Positions 14,275 to 15,275 of a DNA stretch of 15,275 bases are shown in pieces. Under the pieces are notes generated by a model that had not been told where the DNA came from, did no database searches, and worked only from the letters and a program-made list of their open reading frames with translations. A program made the translations under genes and the position numbers. Within the stretch, counting starts at the first letter, position 1, and each line of letters opens with the position of its first letter. Origin of the DNA: CAUSKK01 sp963532425 (GTDB lineage: Bacteria; Pseudomonadota; Gammaproteobacteria; Cardiobacteriales; Cardiobacteriaceae); the NCBI GenBank assembly GCA_963532425.1, contig CAUSKK010000028.1, positions 1 through 15,275 of the forward strand. Reading direction: 5' to 3'.

Positions 14275-15131
14275 TGCTGCGGCTGGCCGTCTTCGCCGAC
14301 CTGCACGGCAAGCTGCTGCTGCCGTTCAAACTGGCCGACCACTGGCAGCGGGCCACCGGCCAAAGGCTGGATTTGCTGCTGCAATGTGGCGATGTGGGCG
14401 CCTTCCCCGACCGGAAAAAGCTCGACCGGGCCACCCTAAAACACGCCCGGAACGACCGGGACGAGCTCGGTTTCCACGATGATTTTGTCCGGCCGAAGCC
14501 GGAAATCCGCCGCTTCCTCGACGGCCTCGGCCTGGAAATGTGGTGCGTGCGCGGCAACCACGAGGACCACGGCTTCCTCGACGGCCTCGAAACGGCCGCC
14601 GGCGCCGCGCCGCGCTATGCCATCGACGGCTACGGCCGGGTGCTGATGCTGCGCAGTGGCGTGGCCCAGCATTTTGACAAAGACGGCCTGCGCCTGAATC
14701 TACTCGGCATCGGCCGCATCGGCGACCGCAAGGGCCGGACGGAACCCCGTTTTATCCAGCCGGCGGAGCGGGAAACGCTGCGCCGCACCCTGAACGCCGG
14801 CCACGATTTCCAGCTGCTGCTCAGCCATGACATGGCCCCGGCACCGGAGAACCCGGGTGGCGAGGGCCTGGCCGACATCGACACGGCCCTGGACCAGTGC
14901 CCCTTTGTCTACCATTTCCACGGCCACACCGGCCAGCCCTACGCCGCATATCCCGCCGCCAACGGCATCACCACCAGCGTGAAGGTGCGCGAACTGGAGT
15001 TCAACGCCGCCGGCCAGCTGGAACCGGGCTGCATGGTCATCGTCCAGTGGGACGGCGAACGGTGGCAGCTGGAACCGGTGCCGCTGGCCCTAATCAAAGG
15101 CTTCAGCCGCCATTGCTGGCGCCAGCTTTAG
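14274..15131 (+). CDS. Calcineurin-like metallophosphoesterase
   Basis: The 285-aa protein shows the metallophosphoesterase motif series: FADLHG (7-12; D9 and H11), QCGD (37-40), GNHED (94-98), SHDMAP (184-189) and HFHGHTG (214-220). These supply the two-metal ligands and catalytic histidine. The C-terminus (221-285) is beta-rich. The substrate is unknown. It is not LpxH, which is encoded separately in this window and differs in motif spacing. Its ATG overlaps the preceding stop (TGATG), making it the last gene of the cysS-side run before a terminator. Confidence 0.88.
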   Translation: MLRLAVFADLHGKLLLPFKLADHWQRATGQRLDLLLQCGDVGAFPDRKKLDRATLKHARNDRDELGFHDDFVRPKPEIRRFLDGLGLEMWCVRGNHEDHGFLDGLETAAGAAPRYAIDGYGRVLMLRSGVAQHFDKDGLRLNLLGIGRIGDRKGRTEPRFIQPAERETLRRTLNAGHDFQLLLSHDMAPAPENPGGEGLADIDTALDQCPFVYHFHGHTGQPYAAYPAANGITTSVKVRELEFNAAGQLEPGCMVIVQWDGERWQLEPVPLALIKGFSRHCWRQL

Positions 15132-15161
15132 GAAGCGCTTCGTTTTAGGAGCGCTTTTTTT
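15132..15161 (+). terminator. Palindrome-derived terminator after the phosphoesterase
   Basis: AAGCGCT (15133-15139) pairs with AGCGCTT (15150-15156) across a 10-base loop, followed by seven T (15155-15161). The left arm is part of an exact palindrome (15132-15141) starting one base after the stop codon; the right arm is a decayed copy. Confidence 0.9.
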
Positions 15162-15194
15162 AGGGGTGCGGCCGGCCCCCGTCGCGCCACCGGC

Positions 15195-15275
15195 CCCCCC
15201 CGCCCCCCCCGCCCCCCCCCCCCCCCCCCCCCCCCCGCCCCCCCCCCCCCCCCCCCCCGGCGGCCCCCCCCCCCC
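15195..15275. other. Poly-C low-complexity end, probable sequencing/assembly artefact
   Basis: Almost unbroken cytosine with a few scattered G. On the other strand this is poly-G, which two-colour sequencing produces when signal is lost. It marks the contig edge and no biological feature should be read from it. Confidence 0.85.

Overview
The window is GC-rich DNA carrying ordinary proteobacterial housekeeping genes: an lpxH - cyclophilin - cysS neighbourhood, tex-yraN, and a sucrose PTS with sucrose-6-phosphate hydrolase. The set (LpxH of lipid A synthesis, CysS beside PpiB and LpxH) points to a gammaproteobacterium. A sucrose-fermenting, naturally transformable host-associated genus such as Cardiobacterium would fit, but that is a guess from gene content. 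The right end runs into a cytosine homopolymer, and the left end starts inside a repeat copy, so this is probably a whole short contig.

Layout. Positions 1-858 hold no convincing gene but a dense array of the 10-bp perfect palindrome GAAGCGCTTC: 12 exact copies, one copy cut by the left edge, and several decayed ones. Then come a zeta-toxin-like kinase (+, 859-1830), a shared bidirectional terminator, yraN and tex (-, ATGA overlap), and a fused PTS EIIBCA permease (scrA, -). A small membrane protein lies on the opposite strand (6588-6971). It is followed by sucrose-6-phosphate hydrolase (scrB, -), an ArsB/NhaD-family permease with an upstream CBS-domain gene (-), lpxH (-) and a tandem ppiA-ppiB cyclophilin pair (-). 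Divergent from these is a + strand run: cysS (TTG start), a duplicated cysS 3' remnant, a 4-TM membrane protein and a metallophosphoesterase, closed by a palindrome-derived terminator and the poly-C end.

How the genes work together. ScrA would import and phosphorylate sucrose, and ScrB would split sucrose-6-phosphate. A membrane gene and terminators separate the two, and no ScrR-type regulator is present. The CBS gene and permease form a two-gene unit. cysS, the membrane protein and the phosphoesterase are joined by overlapping stop/start codons.

The main observation is the palindrome GAAGCGCTTC. It occurs 25 times exactly in 15.3 kb, where about 0.02 would be expected by chance at this base composition. 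It lies inside coding regions (always read as Lys-Arg-Phe or Glu-Ala-Leu), in intergenic DNA, in pairs that make up transcription terminators, and in the dense array at the left end. It behaves like a highly iterated genomic element, either a DNA-uptake-sequence-like signal or a HIP1-like palindrome. The cysS 3' remnant has an exact copy at its junction, as expected if a foreign cysS allele recombined in at that point.
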